A program made the position numbers and the translations under genes. Shown one piece after another: positions 17,607-25,420 of a stretch of 64,000 bases of DNA. The stretch comes from CAZEMR01 sp964513465 (GTDB taxonomy: Bacteria > Bacteroidota > Ignavibacteria > Kapaibacteriales > UBA2268), in assembly GCA_964513465.1 (NCBI GenBank), contig CAZEMR010000005.1:1-64000 (forward strand). The letters are read 5' to 3'. The notes under the pieces were generated by a model. The model searched no databases, had not been told where the DNA came from, and saw only the letters and a list, made by a program, of their open reading frames with translations. Numbering within the stretch: the first letter of the stretch is position 1; each line of letters begins with the position of its first letter.

Positions 17607-18314
17607 ATGCAAAACCGCAGACAATTTCTTACCGCAGCCGGCGCTATGGCGGTCGCTACCGCTGCCTCGGGTGCATTCCCGGAGCCGGCTTCCGCACAGG
17701 ACAAATCAGGCGGCTACGCCAACCACAAGCTCCCGCCGCTCCCTTATGACTACAATGCGCTGGAGCCCGTCATCGACGAAACAACGCTCAGAACCCACCA
17801 CGATATCCACCACCAGGGATACGTCAACGGCCTGAACAACGCCGAAGAGCAGCTTGCTATCGCACGAGTCAAAGGCGACTTTTCGATGGTCGATTACTGG
17901 TCGCAAAAATCCGCATTCCACGGCGGCGGCCACACTTTGCACTCGCTATACTGGAAGTCAATGTCGCCCGATGGCGGAGGAATGCCAACCGGCAAAATTG
18001 CAGAGGCCATTTCGAAAAGCTTCGGCACATTCGACAAATTCAAACAGCAATTCTCCGCAGCGGCCAAATCCGTCGAGGGCAGCGGCTGGGCCATACTCGC
18101 GGCGCGCCCCGGAGACGACACTCTGCTCGTATTCCAGGTGGAAAACCACCAGAAGCAGATTCCCCCGAATATAATGCCAATCATGGCAATCGACGTCTGG
18201 GAGCACGCCTACTATTTGAAATATATGAACAAACGCGGCGACTACGTCGACAAATGGTGGGACATCGCCAACTGGGAGCAGGCCGAGCAGTGCATGATGC
18301 GCCACAAAAAATAA
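17607..18314 (+). CDS. sod: Tat-exported Fe/Mn superoxide dismutase
   Basis: A 235-residue superoxide dismutase with a twin-arginine signal (NRRQFLTAAG at residues 3-12, cleavage after about residue 30), so it should fold with metal in the cytoplasm and act in the periplasm or envelope. Metal ligands by alignment with E. coli SodB: His64, His112, Asp196 and His200 (AIDVWEHAYY). Fe or Mn preference cannot be decided. A perfect AGGAGG site lies at 17595-17600. The last 56 coding bases and the terminator are repeated exactly at 19795-19907, enclosing an AT-rich gene; this gene therefore marks the edge of an inserted unit. Confidence 0.95.
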   Translation: MQNRRQFLTAAGAMAVATAASGAFPEPASAQDKSGGYANHKLPPLPYDYNALEPVIDETTLRTHHDIHHQGYVNGLNNAEEQLAIARVKGDFSMVDYWSQKSAFHGGGHTLHSLYWKSMSPDGGGMPTGKIAEAISKSFGTFDKFKQQFSAAAKSVEGSGWAILAARPGDDTLLVFQVENHQKQIPPNIMPIMAIDVWEHAYYLKYMNKRGDYVDKWWDIANWEQAEQCMMRHKK

Positions 18315-18371
18315 TCCGATTAACGCACAATCAAAAGGGGCAGCCGAATCATCCGGCCGCCCCTTTTTAAA
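18259..18371 (+). repeat. 113-bp direct repeat, copy 1 (sod 3' end plus terminator)
   Basis: Identical base for base, as read, to 19795-19907, at a constant offset of 1,536 bp. It covers the last 18 codons and stop of sod, the following spacer and the complete terminator, and ends three A's after the T-run. The two copies bracket a single AT-rich gene, as if a unit had been inserted at the 3' end of sod while rebuilding it. Confidence 0.95.
18333..18368. terminator. Terminator of sod, probably bidirectional
   Basis: AAAAGGGGC pairs with GCCCCTTTTT, with an inner CCG/CGG pair, followed by AAA. On the plus strand it ends sod; on the minus strand the same hairpin is followed by TTTTG and would end the DUF4041 gene, whose stop codon is only 19 bases from the repeat. 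Confidence 0.85.
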
Positions 18372-18390
18372 ATGACATTAATTCATATAA

Positions 18391-19674
18391 CTAATTTGTT
18401 TGAAGGTGGCCTTCTTTTTTCAATAATGAGATAGTTTCATTATATTCTTTTGCCTCAGCAATTTTTGTGAATTCAATTTTAGAACCATTGTGATTTGCAA
18501 TTTGTTCAATTTCATTAAGAGTAACTCGGAAAAATTCTTTTCTAATATTGATCCGGTTAACTCTCATTCTATCAAATGCTTTATGTAATTTATTTTCCAA
18601 TTCCGGGGCATTATCAGAATAAATCATGGCATGAACATCGAAAGGGAAAGGTACAGATGCGTCGCCTAGTTCTTTAACTCTATCTAACGGATCAAGTCGG
18701 CGAGTCATACCAATTTTATATACATCTTTTCCGAAGGAGCCAATATTTGAAATAATATAAACATGACCGGATTTTGTAAGTTCTGCCTGTGAAATAGCTC
18801 TTTGGTTTTTCTCTTCGGCTTCTTTTAATTTTTCTTCAAGTTCAGTCATTTTTTGCTGTATAGAGCTAATCTCTTCATCGGAAGCAATTTCCATTTCTTT
18901 TCTGGCTTGCTCAAGAGCCCGTATATACTGCTGTTCTTCCATTTGGGCTTCTTTTAATGCTTTTTCAATTTCTTGCTTCCGTCTGGCTTCTTCTTTCATC
19001 ATTTCGCGAATTTCTCTTTGTTCTTCACGTTCTTCTTCCTTTTTCTCATGATATTCATGAACAAGTTTTAGCTCTTCGATTTTTAAATTCAGGTAATCTA
19101 CCGTAATATCACTATTTATACGAGTGGCAAGTTTATTAATTATTTCGAAATTTTTATTAATTCTTTCAATCATTTTAGTAATATTTTTATAGTTGACCTG
19201 GGAAGTGGCAGCGTCACATTCACCATTAAATGCCCTTAGCATTAATTTAAGATTTTCATTCGCCATTTTTTTGCCCTCGGCTTTGCTGCCGCCTAATGTC
19301 CATTCCGAATGGCACACCACTGCGGTCTTGTTCCTGATCATTGATTTTTGCTTTTCTCTTATTTCACTGATTTTTGATTTATATAATTCAGAATTTTCGA
19401 AGTTATATTCCGGTTCGTAATATCCGAATTCTATTGCTTCTTCATCTTCCTTAAAAATCGCGACGAGTTTTTTTAGATGTTCTCGTTCAGCTTCGAGAGC
19501 TTTGATTTCTTCTAAAAGAACTCTTTTTTTGGCGTTTATTTCTTCGTATTCTTTTTCCGTATCTTCAATTTTTTGGTAGGGCTCAAAACGTTTTTTTAAG
19601 GTGTTTTTCTCTTTCAGTAGAGTAAATAAATATATCAGCACACAGATTAAGACTAATAATAAAAATAATACCAT
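18391..19674 (-). CDS. Membrane-anchored DUF4041 / GIY-YIG (T5orf172) protein
   Basis: A 427-residue protein starting at 19674, chosen for the AGGAG site seven bases upstream. Order: one N-terminal membrane helix (1-17); a coiled coil (about 20-75); a DUF4041 domain (about 85-205) containing HSEWTLGGS and LMLRAFNGECD; a long charged coiled coil (205-298); and a C-terminal GIY-YIG nuclease-like domain of the T5orf172/MUG113 type (303-392), with VYI at 305, YKIG at 319, Arg332 and Glu358/Glu360 as possible catalytic residues. Base composition is visibly more AT-rich than its neighbours and it lies inside the 113-bp repeats, so it is probably acquired. This domain pair is often seen in phages and mobile DNA; its function is unknown. 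Confidence 0.88.
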   Translation of the reverse strand: MVLFLLLVLICVLIYLFTLLKEKNTLKKRFEPYQKIEDTEKEYEEINAKKRVLLEEIKALEAEREHLKKLVAIFKEDEEAIEFGYYEPEYNFENSELYKSKISEIREKQKSMIRNKTAVVCHSEWTLGGSKAEGKKMANENLKLMLRAFNGECDAATSQVNYKNITKMIERINKNFEIINKLATRINSDITVDYLNLKIEELKLVHEYHEKKEEEREEQREIREMMKEEARRKQEIEKALKEAQMEEQQYIRALEQARKEMEIASDEEISSIQQKMTELEEKLKEAEEKNQRAISQAELTKSGHVYIISNIGSFGKDVYKIGMTRRLDPLDRVKELGDASVPFPFDVHAMIYSDNAPELENKLHKAFDRMRVNRINIRKEFFRVTLNEIEQIANHNGSKIEFTKIAEAKEYNETISLLKKEGHLQTN

Positions 19675-19794
19675 ATCGAGACTCCTATAAAACAAATAAT
19701 TATGATATCATAAACTAATAATATTTTTTTATTTTTACTAAAAATTTCTTATTTCGCAAGATAATAAAGAGAATTTTGTATTAATTTGCGTAAG

Positions 19795-19907
19795 GGGACA
19801 TCGCCAACTGGGAGCAGGCCGAGCAGTGCATGATGCGCCACAAAAAATAATCCGATTAACGCACAATCAAAAGGGGCAGCCGAATCATCCGGCCGCCCCT
19901 TTTTAAA
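19795..19907 (+). repeat. 113-bp direct repeat, copy 2 (orphan sod tail plus terminator)
   Basis: A perfect second copy of 18259-18371. It has 56 bases of sod coding sequence with no gene upstream, so it is a scar rather than a gene. Its terminator (19869-19904) now sits between the island and the convergent beta-barrel gene. The region between copies (18372-19794, 1,423 bp) contains only the DUF4041 gene and its AT-rich promoter region; no integrase or transposase and no terminal inverted repeat were found. Confidence 0.95.
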
Positions 19908-19926
19908 TAGCTTATATATAAATGAC

Positions 19927-20589
19927 CTAGAAGTAAATGCCGAGGGTCAGGGTGTAGTATGCCTTGGCTTCCTCGTCGCTTTCCTTGCCAATCAGATTGG
20001 CCTGATTGTATTTGCCCTCGAGATTGATCGTCAGAAGGCCGAGATCGAGGTCGGCGCCTGCGCCGAGTCCGAACCCAACGCGGTTATCCGTCGGCGAACT
20101 CGACAGCGGAATCGGAATGCCCTCGGATTCGTAATCCACCGAGGATGTTATATAATTATATGTCAGATCGCCGGTGGCGTAAACCCCGATGAAACTGCGC
20201 AAAAGATAGAAATTAATACCAGCGCCGATCGGGATAATATTCTGCGACGATTTGAGAGTTGTCAGCACTTCGCCGGTTTCGGGATCAGTGACGTAGATAT
20301 CGGTCTGCGGGAATTTGTTCCATGCGATACTTCCGACGAAAAGGACGTTGTCGGTCAGGCTCACACGGGCTTTCATTCCGATATGGTAGCCGGCTTTTGT
20401 GCCGTCTCGAACGAAATTGCGGGCAGAGTCGTTGTCTTCGAATCTGTCGCGGTTGTAAATATCATTGACCTGATCATTGGGTGTCGATAGTCCGAGGTGG
20501 AATCCGATATCGACCTGGGCATGAAGCCCGAATGCGGGAGCAAGCATAAATGCTGCTGCAATGAGGAAAAATTTGATTGATTTGTACAT
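19927..20589 (-). CDS. Outer-membrane beta-barrel protein
   Basis: A 220-residue exported protein with a signal peptide ending AFGLHAQ near residue 25. The mature sequence alternates hydrophobic and polar residues in short strands separated by turns (GYHIGMKARVSL, LFVGSIAWNKF, VGFGLGAGADLDL) and ends YYTLTLGIYF with a terminal Phe, the usual outer-membrane assembly signal. This fits an eight-stranded OmpW/PF13505-like barrel. No specific role can be named. Its plus-strand neighbour across 167 bp is an OmpA-type barrel protein. Confidence 0.82.
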   Translation of the reverse strand: MYKSIKFFLIAAAFMLAPAFGLHAQVDIGFHLGLSTPNDQVNDIYNRDRFEDNDSARNFVRDGTKAGYHIGMKARVSLTDNVLFVGSIAWNKFPQTDIYVTDPETGEVLTTLKSSQNIIPIGAGINFYLLRSFIGVYATGDLTYNYITSSVDYESEGIPIPLSSSPTDNRVGFGLGAGADLDLGLLTINLEGKYNQANLIGKESDEEAKAYYTLTLGIYF

Positions 20590-20756
20590 AAGGTCTCCAA
20601 AAATTTATAAACAAAAATAGGTTTCCGGAGAGAAAAGTAAAAAAAATTATAAATGAGGCCGGAATTGATGCGTCAATATCTCAAATGCAAATTAATGAAA
20701 TAATTGTTATCTTGCGAAAAAGAAATTTCAGCATCTATAAATATATAGGAATGGCA

Positions 20757-22697
20757 ATGAGGAAAATTATTTTAATCGCAGCATCACTGCTTTTGATCGC
20801 AAGCATGCTTTTAGCCCAGGAAAACGAGAGCCGAACAAGGCTGGGCGCATTTCTCGGCGGGAATTTTAATATGCACAGCCCCACGATGGAATATGATTAT
20901 TCGCTCACAGGCGGCGGCAATTCGATATTCGATTTCGATCAGAACTCCACCAGTCTCGGCATTAACGGCGGGCTGATCGGCATTTTTCCGCTGAACCGCA
21001 TACTCTCGATTTCGGGCCGTATCGGCTACCACGGCATGGGCGCCACGCTCGAAGGCCGCCAGGCGGGAATCGTTAATCCCGACGCCAACGAGATGGACGT
21101 CTCGCTTCATTATCTCGAAATTTCGCCTATTCTGCATTTTCATAATCTTATCCCCACAGAGGGCCTGTATTTCCTTGCCGGAATTGAAGTCGGAGTGCCG
21201 ATTGTGGCCAATTACAACTGGCCTGTGGTATATGACGACGGCACCGGCGCCGCAACGCTCGAAACCATCGACTCTGATATCCCCGACAAAAGCGTCCGAG
21301 TGGCGTTTGCCCTCGGCGCGGGGTATGATATTCAATTAAGCAAAGACATGTTCCTGACGCCCGAGGTGTCCTTCCGGCTGCCGATGACCAATGTGTCGGC
21401 CAATGATAATTTTATGACATGGAACGTGCCGCAGCTCCGGCTTGGCGTTAATCTGACATTCTCCCTCGGCGGCGACGAAGAGGCAGCCGAATACGAAGAT
21501 CATTTCCTCGAAGTCGGATTCGAAGACGTCCGCTATTACGACCAGACGGGCGCTCCGCGCAAATTGGACAAAATCACGGTCGAGGAAGTCCAATACACCG
21601 AGATGTTTCCGATTGTGCCCTATGTATTCTGCGCAGAAAATCAGGCGAAGCCCGCACCTGCCACCCAGGATCTGGCCGCAGGCAGCGAAGCAGGCGAATT
21701 CACGATGAACAGCCTCAAACCCGACGCTCTCTCGATCAACCGCTCCACGCTCGATATAATCGGCCGCAGGATGCAGGAAAACGAGCGCTACCAGGTGACC
21801 ATCACCGGCACCCGCGACAGCAAAGCCGAACAGGGCAAGGAAGACCTTTCGTCGAACAGAGCGGAATTTGCAAAAAAATATCTTGTAGATAATTATAATA
21901 TTATGCCCGGACGAATCACAACCAAAAGCCGCGGCCTGCCCGAAAAGGCATCCTCGACCCGCGTGCCCGACGGAGTCGCCGAAAACCGCCGGATCGAATT
22001 CACCAGCCCCAGCGGCGACCTTCTGAAGCCGATCACAATCGAGCGCGACAAGCAGACAGTCGCCGAGCCGCGCATGATCGAATTCATCCCGTACACCGTC
22101 ACCACCGACTTGGTCACAAGATGGCAGCTCGAAATAGTCCAGGCCGACAAAACGATCCAGGACTACCGCGGCGCCGGATTCCCCGATACTCTGCAGTGGC
22201 TGATCATGCCCAACCAGCTTCAGCCCAGCCAGATACCGCTGGATTATATATTCACCGCCGAGACCGATTACGGAATGAAGGAAATGGCCACCGGCTCGAT
22301 CCCGGTAGAATACTACTCGATTACACGCAAGAAAACCGAAGACCGCCCGGACAAAACGATATCGAAATTCAGCCTCATCGTGTTTGATTTCGACAGCCCG
22401 GAAGTATCCGCAAAGGATCGCGAAATTATTAACGACAACGTAATTCCCGCGATTAAATATAATTCAACGGTGCAGATATACGGATATACCGACCGCATCG
22501 GCGAGGATGAATACAACAAACGCCTTGCGAAATCGCGCGCCGAAAACGTACGCAAAATACTCGAGAAAAGCGCCCCCACCGCGCAGTTCGAGGTCTATGG
22601 CGTTGGCGAGAACATCCTGCTCTACAACAACGAACTGCCCACCGGGCGCCACCTGTCGCGCACGGTGCAGATATACGTAATCACCCCAAAGGAATAG
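20757..22697 (+). CDS. OmpA-family protein: N-terminal barrel and two OmpA-like domains
   Basis: A 646-residue exported protein. The start at 20757 is chosen for an AGGA site six bases upstream; the signal peptide is MRKIILIAASLLLIASMLLAQ. Residues ~25-240 look like a beta-barrel. Two OmpA-like peptidoglycan-binding domains follow, one at about 320-420 (ALSINRSTLDIIGRRM, then VAENRRIEF) and a fuller one at about 540-645 (LIVFDFDSPEVSAKDREII, YGYTDRIGEDEYN, LSRTVQIYV). It should tie the outer membrane to the cell wall. The duplicated OmpA domain is unusual. A strong terminator follows. Confidence 0.88.
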   Translation: MRKIILIAASLLLIASMLLAQENESRTRLGAFLGGNFNMHSPTMEYDYSLTGGGNSIFDFDQNSTSLGINGGLIGIFPLNRILSISGRIGYHGMGATLEGRQAGIVNPDANEMDVSLHYLEISPILHFHNLIPTEGLYFLAGIEVGVPIVANYNWPVVYDDGTGAATLETIDSDIPDKSVRVAFALGAGYDIQLSKDMFLTPEVSFRLPMTNVSANDNFMTWNVPQLRLGVNLTFSLGGDEEAAEYEDHFLEVGFEDVRYYDQTGAPRKLDKITVEEVQYTEMFPIVPYVFCAENQAKPAPATQDLAAGSEAGEFTMNSLKPDALSINRSTLDIIGRRMQENERYQVTITGTRDSKAEQGKEDLSSNRAEFAKKYLVDNYNIMPGRITTKSRGLPEKASSTRVPDGVAENRRIEFTSPSGDLLKPITIERDKQTVAEPRMIEFIPYTVTTDLVTRWQLEIVQADKTIQDYRGAGFPDTLQWLIMPNQLQPSQIPLDYIFTAETDYGMKEMATGSIPVEYYSITRKKTEDRPDKTISKFSLIVFDFDSPEVSAKDREIINDNVIPAIKYNSTVQIYGYTDRIGEDEYNKRLAKSRAENVRKILEKSAPTAQFEVYGVGENILLYNNELPTGRHLSRTVQIYVITPKE

Positions 22698-22728
22698 TGT
22701 ATAGCCCGAAAAATGATGTAAATACAAG

Positions 22729-22761
22729 GCTGCTTCGGAACTCTCCGGAGCAGCTTTTTTT
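22729..22761 (+). terminator. Rho-independent terminator of the OmpA gene
   Basis: GCTGCTTCGGA (22729-22739) pairs with TCCGGAGCAGC (22744-22754) around ACTC, followed by seven T. Confidence 0.93.
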
Positions 22762-22874
22762 GATTAATCGTTTAAAAATATATGATTTTCTACTTGTATT
22801 AGGTTGGTCCTAAGAGTATATCGCAAATTTTACAAGTGTTCCGCACAATAATGACCGGAATCTCAATTTAAAAA

Positions 22875-23099
22875 GCCTCGCCGAATCCTTCGCAGGACGA
22901 AACATTTATTTCATTTAATATTCCAGCAGGGGGCTTTGTCTCGCTGGACATTTATGATATTTATGGGAAACGCCTGAATACACTAATCGACAATGAATTC
23001 ATATCCGAAGGGCACAAAAGTATACGTCTGAATTCGGCTAAACTAAGCAATGGTATATATGTCTGCGTACTGAAATCAGGTGCTGAATTGAGCATATAA
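22875..23099 (+). pseudogene. Orphan T9SS C-terminal sorting domain (gene remnant)
   Basis: An open frame of 74 codons with no start codon and an in-frame TAA just before it. Its translation is a textbook T9SS type A sorting domain: SPNPSQDETFISFNIP, then VSLDIYDIYGKRLNTLID, then LNSAKLSNGIYVCVLKSG, ending ELSI. The rest of the secreted protein is missing, and the usual last basic strand is cut short. It is therefore the 3' scrap of a surface-protein gene. It lies between the OmpA terminator and a bidirectional terminator. Confidence 0.85.
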
Positions 23100-23140
23100 G
23101 ATTGATGATTATGAGATAATTTCGTCAAAATTCCCAACTA

Positions 23141-23180
23141 AAAAAGGGATGTGGCCGATGCCTCATCCCTTAATTTTTTT
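23141..23180. terminator. Bidirectional terminator
   Basis: AAGGGATG (23144-23151) pairs with CATCCCTT (23164-23171); AATTTTTTT follows on the plus strand and a T-run follows on the minus strand. It separates the sorting-domain remnant from the Rieske-like gene. Confidence 0.85.
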
Positions 23181-23210
23181 GATATGCTGCTTTGTCGGTG
23201 CCGGATAAAA

Positions 23211-23672
23211 TCAGACGCTTACCAATATGTAGTCATCTTCCGTCGTTACGGTGTATTTCGTAAGTGGCTTATCGGCCGGGCCCGCAAGCACGGAGCCAAC
23301 TTTGCTGAATTTCGAACCACCAAAGCTGACGCATTCGAAACGGTTTTTGTCGTGCTGATACTCCAGCTCGCGGCCGCCGTGGGTGCATTTGTCCTCAAAT
23401 GCCAGGTAGCTGTCGGCGTCGTCGCGTGCGATGATCATTTTGTGGCCTTTGCCGTCGGCCTCGAAGGAGAGCTTGACCGCGCCGCCGGCTTTTTCTAGCG
23501 GTTTGTTTTTGGCGAGTTCCAGCCGCAGCTTGCCGCCCTCGTAAGTGTAGCTGCCCGCTTCGGCGGTGGGGGTGGACGAAGTACCTGTGATAGCCGAACA
23601 CGAACCCAGCGTACCGCATGCGCATACCGCCGCCGCCGCGCCGCCGATTTTAATGAAATCTCTGCGTCTCAT
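23211..23672 (-). CDS. Tat-exported Rieske-like protein with one ligand histidine missing
   Basis: A 153-residue protein with a twin-arginine signal (MRRRDFIKIGG) and a possible lipobox around Cys25. The mature part follows the Rieske 2Fe-2S pattern: CTHGG (Cys96, His98), then 15 residues later FECVSFGGSKF with Cys114. The second ligand histidine expected at position 117 (C-P-x-H-G) is Phe (codon TTT, 23322-23324). With only three of four ligands it may not bind a normal cluster. The rest, GSVLAGPADKPLTKY, is typical. Redox partner not visible; no operon neighbour. Confidence 0.85.
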   Translation of the reverse strand: MRRRDFIKIGGAAAAVCACGTLGSCSAITGTSSTPTAEAGSYTYEGGKLRLELAKNKPLEKAGGAVKLSFEADGKGHKMIIARDDADSYLAFEDKCTHGGRELEYQHDKNRFECVSFGGSKFSKVGSVLAGPADKPLTKYTVTTEDDYILVSV

Positions 23673-23807
23673 AAATTCCTTTCCCTATTTATAATATCAG
23701 AATTTTTTGGAAAATAAGGGAGAAATATTAATTTTCAATAAATTTAAATATAAATACCGTCCGAAGACGGTATTCTGTAAATGAAATGTTGCTAACGGGT
23801 TGCAGGA

Positions 23808-24362
23808 TTATTTGCCCTTATTGGGCTGATCCATCTGCTGGAGCTGCTGCAATTCTTTGATTTGCATTATTTCCGAGAGCTTCGAAATCTTGTCGAGCGA
23901 CATCGCGCCGCTGATATTGACCAGAGTGGCTTCGTTTTCCTCGCCGACCAGCACGAGTAACTCCTTGATTTCCTTTTGTGTTTGTTTGGCAAGTATCCTC
24001 ACATTCGAGCCTTCGTCGTTGACCAGCACGAGGCTTTTGTATTCGCTCATCGGAACTTTCGAAAGGAAATCCTTATAAACTTCGCGGGCAAGACTTTTCT
24101 CGCGCTTCAGCTCTTTGTCGAATTTATAAGTCAATACGAGCATTGCGTTGATTCCGCTGAGCATTTCGTTGACTGCGCCATTTGTGCTGTCGCTCTTCAT
24201 CATTTCGCCCATAGTTTCGAACATTTCCTTATTGATCAGTACGGTTGTGAAGCCCTTTTTGCCGGTGTATTTGTCGAACAGGCTGATATAGGGCGAGTCC
24301 TGTGCCAGTGCGGTTGCGGCAGTCATGACAACTGCCAGTGCGATTACGATTATCTTTTTCAT
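23808..24362 (-). CDS. DUF4252 exported protein
   Basis: A 184-residue protein with signal peptide MKKIIVIALAVVMTAATALAQ. The mature domain (FDKYTGKKGFTTVLINKEMF, then KDFLSKVPMSEYKSLVLVND) fits DUF4252, a Bacteroidota family regularly found beside an ECF sigma factor and its anti-sigma factor. That is the arrangement here, with a 4-base overlap to the anti-sigma-like gene. The C-terminus is Gln-rich. Function of the family is unknown; an envelope-stress or sigma-controlled role is inferred from context. Confidence 0.85.
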   Translation of the reverse strand: MKKIIVIALAVVMTAATALAQDSPYISLFDKYTGKKGFTTVLINKEMFETMGEMMKSDSTNGAVNEMLSGINAMLVLTYKFDKELKREKSLAREVYKDFLSKVPMSEYKSLVLVNDEGSNVRILAKQTQKEIKELLVLVGEENEATLVNISGAMSLDKISKLSEIMQIKELQQLQQMDQPNKGK

Positions 24363-24868
24363 AGCGCTACCTTTGAAATATTAAAAAACTTGGTTTGATA
24401 TTCATATATAATGGATAATTCTTTTGCGGGTTCAATGCTTTCGTTCAGTTTGCCGGATACATAGCCCAAAGTCTCAACTGCTTGTTTATACGCAATTTCG
24501 GGGTCTTTTGTTGCATACTTTTCGGCAATTACTTCCCCGGATTCATTATTTTCGGAATTCTGATTTAAAAAGAAAACACCGAGCATAATAAATGCGCAGG
24601 CTGCGGCTGCCGCGGCGAACCACTGGATATTATACAGTTTGCTTAGCGGACGACGACTGATGCGCGAGATCGTGCGTTCGTCGAAGTCCTCGGATTCGAT
24701 TCGTCCATCGCGTTGGGTGGTCATATACCGGAACAATTCCGAATACGGCTCAAGTTCGGGATCGATATGCTGAGAATCGAAATATTCGCGGAGCAATGCT
24801 TCTTCTGCGAGCGAGGTGTCGCCCTCGAAATATCTTTCGATTAATGGTTTAATGCTTGTAGTATTCAT
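24359..24868 (-). CDS. Anti-sigma-factor-like membrane protein
   Basis: A 169-residue protein with a soluble N-terminal domain (1-78), one membrane helix (about 82-100, FAAAAAACAFIMLGVFFL) and a C-terminal part outside the cytoplasm. It begins with IKPLIERYFEGDTSLAEEALLREYF, the short helical start typical of Bacteroidota anti-sigma proteins that sit beside ECF sigma genes. It overlaps the sigma gene by 20 bases and the DUF4252 gene by 4, so the three are co-translated. Inhibition of the sigma factor by this protein is inferred. Confidence 0.75.
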   Translation of the reverse strand: MNTTSIKPLIERYFEGDTSLAEEALLREYFDSQHIDPELEPYSELFRYMTTQRDGRIESEDFDERTISRISRRPLSKLYNIQWFAAAAAACAFIMLGVFFLNQNSENNESGEVIAEKYATKDPEIAYKQAVETLGYVSGKLNESIEPAKELSIIYEYQTKFFNISKVAL

Positions 24869-25367
24869 ATTTATATGCCTTAAGTATTCTTTCTCTGATT
24901 AATTTCCGGGCGCGCGAAAGATTGGTACGAACCGCCTCGGACGTCATGCCCATTATCTCTGCAATCCTTTGATTGGTAAGGCCTTCGATGTCGCGCAGAT
25001 GAATGATTATCTTCTGCTTTTCGGGGAGCTTTTCAATTAATGTATTGATTCGGTTCATTGTTTCGCTGCTCTCCATTTTTTCATCGGGTCTGATTGTATA
25101 TATATTCGCATCATAATTCTCCCGAATTAATTCCCTGCGATTCCGGTCGGTCCGGATATAATCCAGACACAGATTCTTAGTACACCTGAACGCAAATGCC
25201 TCGAGCGATTCGATCTCCCGTTCATCCGGCGACTTCTGCCATAGCCGGACAAGAGTCTCCTGCACAGCGTCCTCGGCGTCGTCGGGACGGCCGAGCAGCC
25301 TCAGCGCCAGCCTGTATAATTTATCCCGGAGCGGGACTACCTTATTTACAAATTCTTTCTCATTCAT
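24849..25367 (-). CDS. ECF-type RNA polymerase sigma-70 factor
   Basis: A 172-residue ECF sigma factor. Region 2 includes GRPDDAEDAVQETLVRLWQ and AFAFRCTKNLCLDYIR for -10 binding; region 4 includes LPEKQKIIIHLRDIEGLTNQRIAEIMGMTSEAVRTNLSRARK, a helix-turn-helix for the -35 element. First gene of the sigma/anti-sigma/DUF4252 operon. Such sigma factors usually drive their own operon, probably from the 53-bp spacer upstream. The signal sensed is unknown. Confidence 0.92.
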   Translation of the reverse strand: MNEKEFVNKVVPLRDKLYRLALRLLGRPDDAEDAVQETLVRLWQKSPDEREIESLEAFAFRCTKNLCLDYIRTDRNRRELIRENYDANIYTIRPDEKMESSETMNRINTLIEKLPEKQKIIIHLRDIEGLTNQRIAEIMGMTSEAVRTNLSRARKLIRERILKAYKYEYYKH

Positions 25368-25420
25368 CTTACTTATAAGACGAGTGGAATTTGCAAACGT
25401 TACATTCTGTGGATTTTTGG

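Noticed and set aside
18372..19794. Insertion sequence or integron cassette as the source of the repeat-flanked island
   Set aside because: No transposase, integrase, terminal inverted repeat or attC-like hairpin was seen, and the 113-bp repeat is far longer than a target-site duplication.
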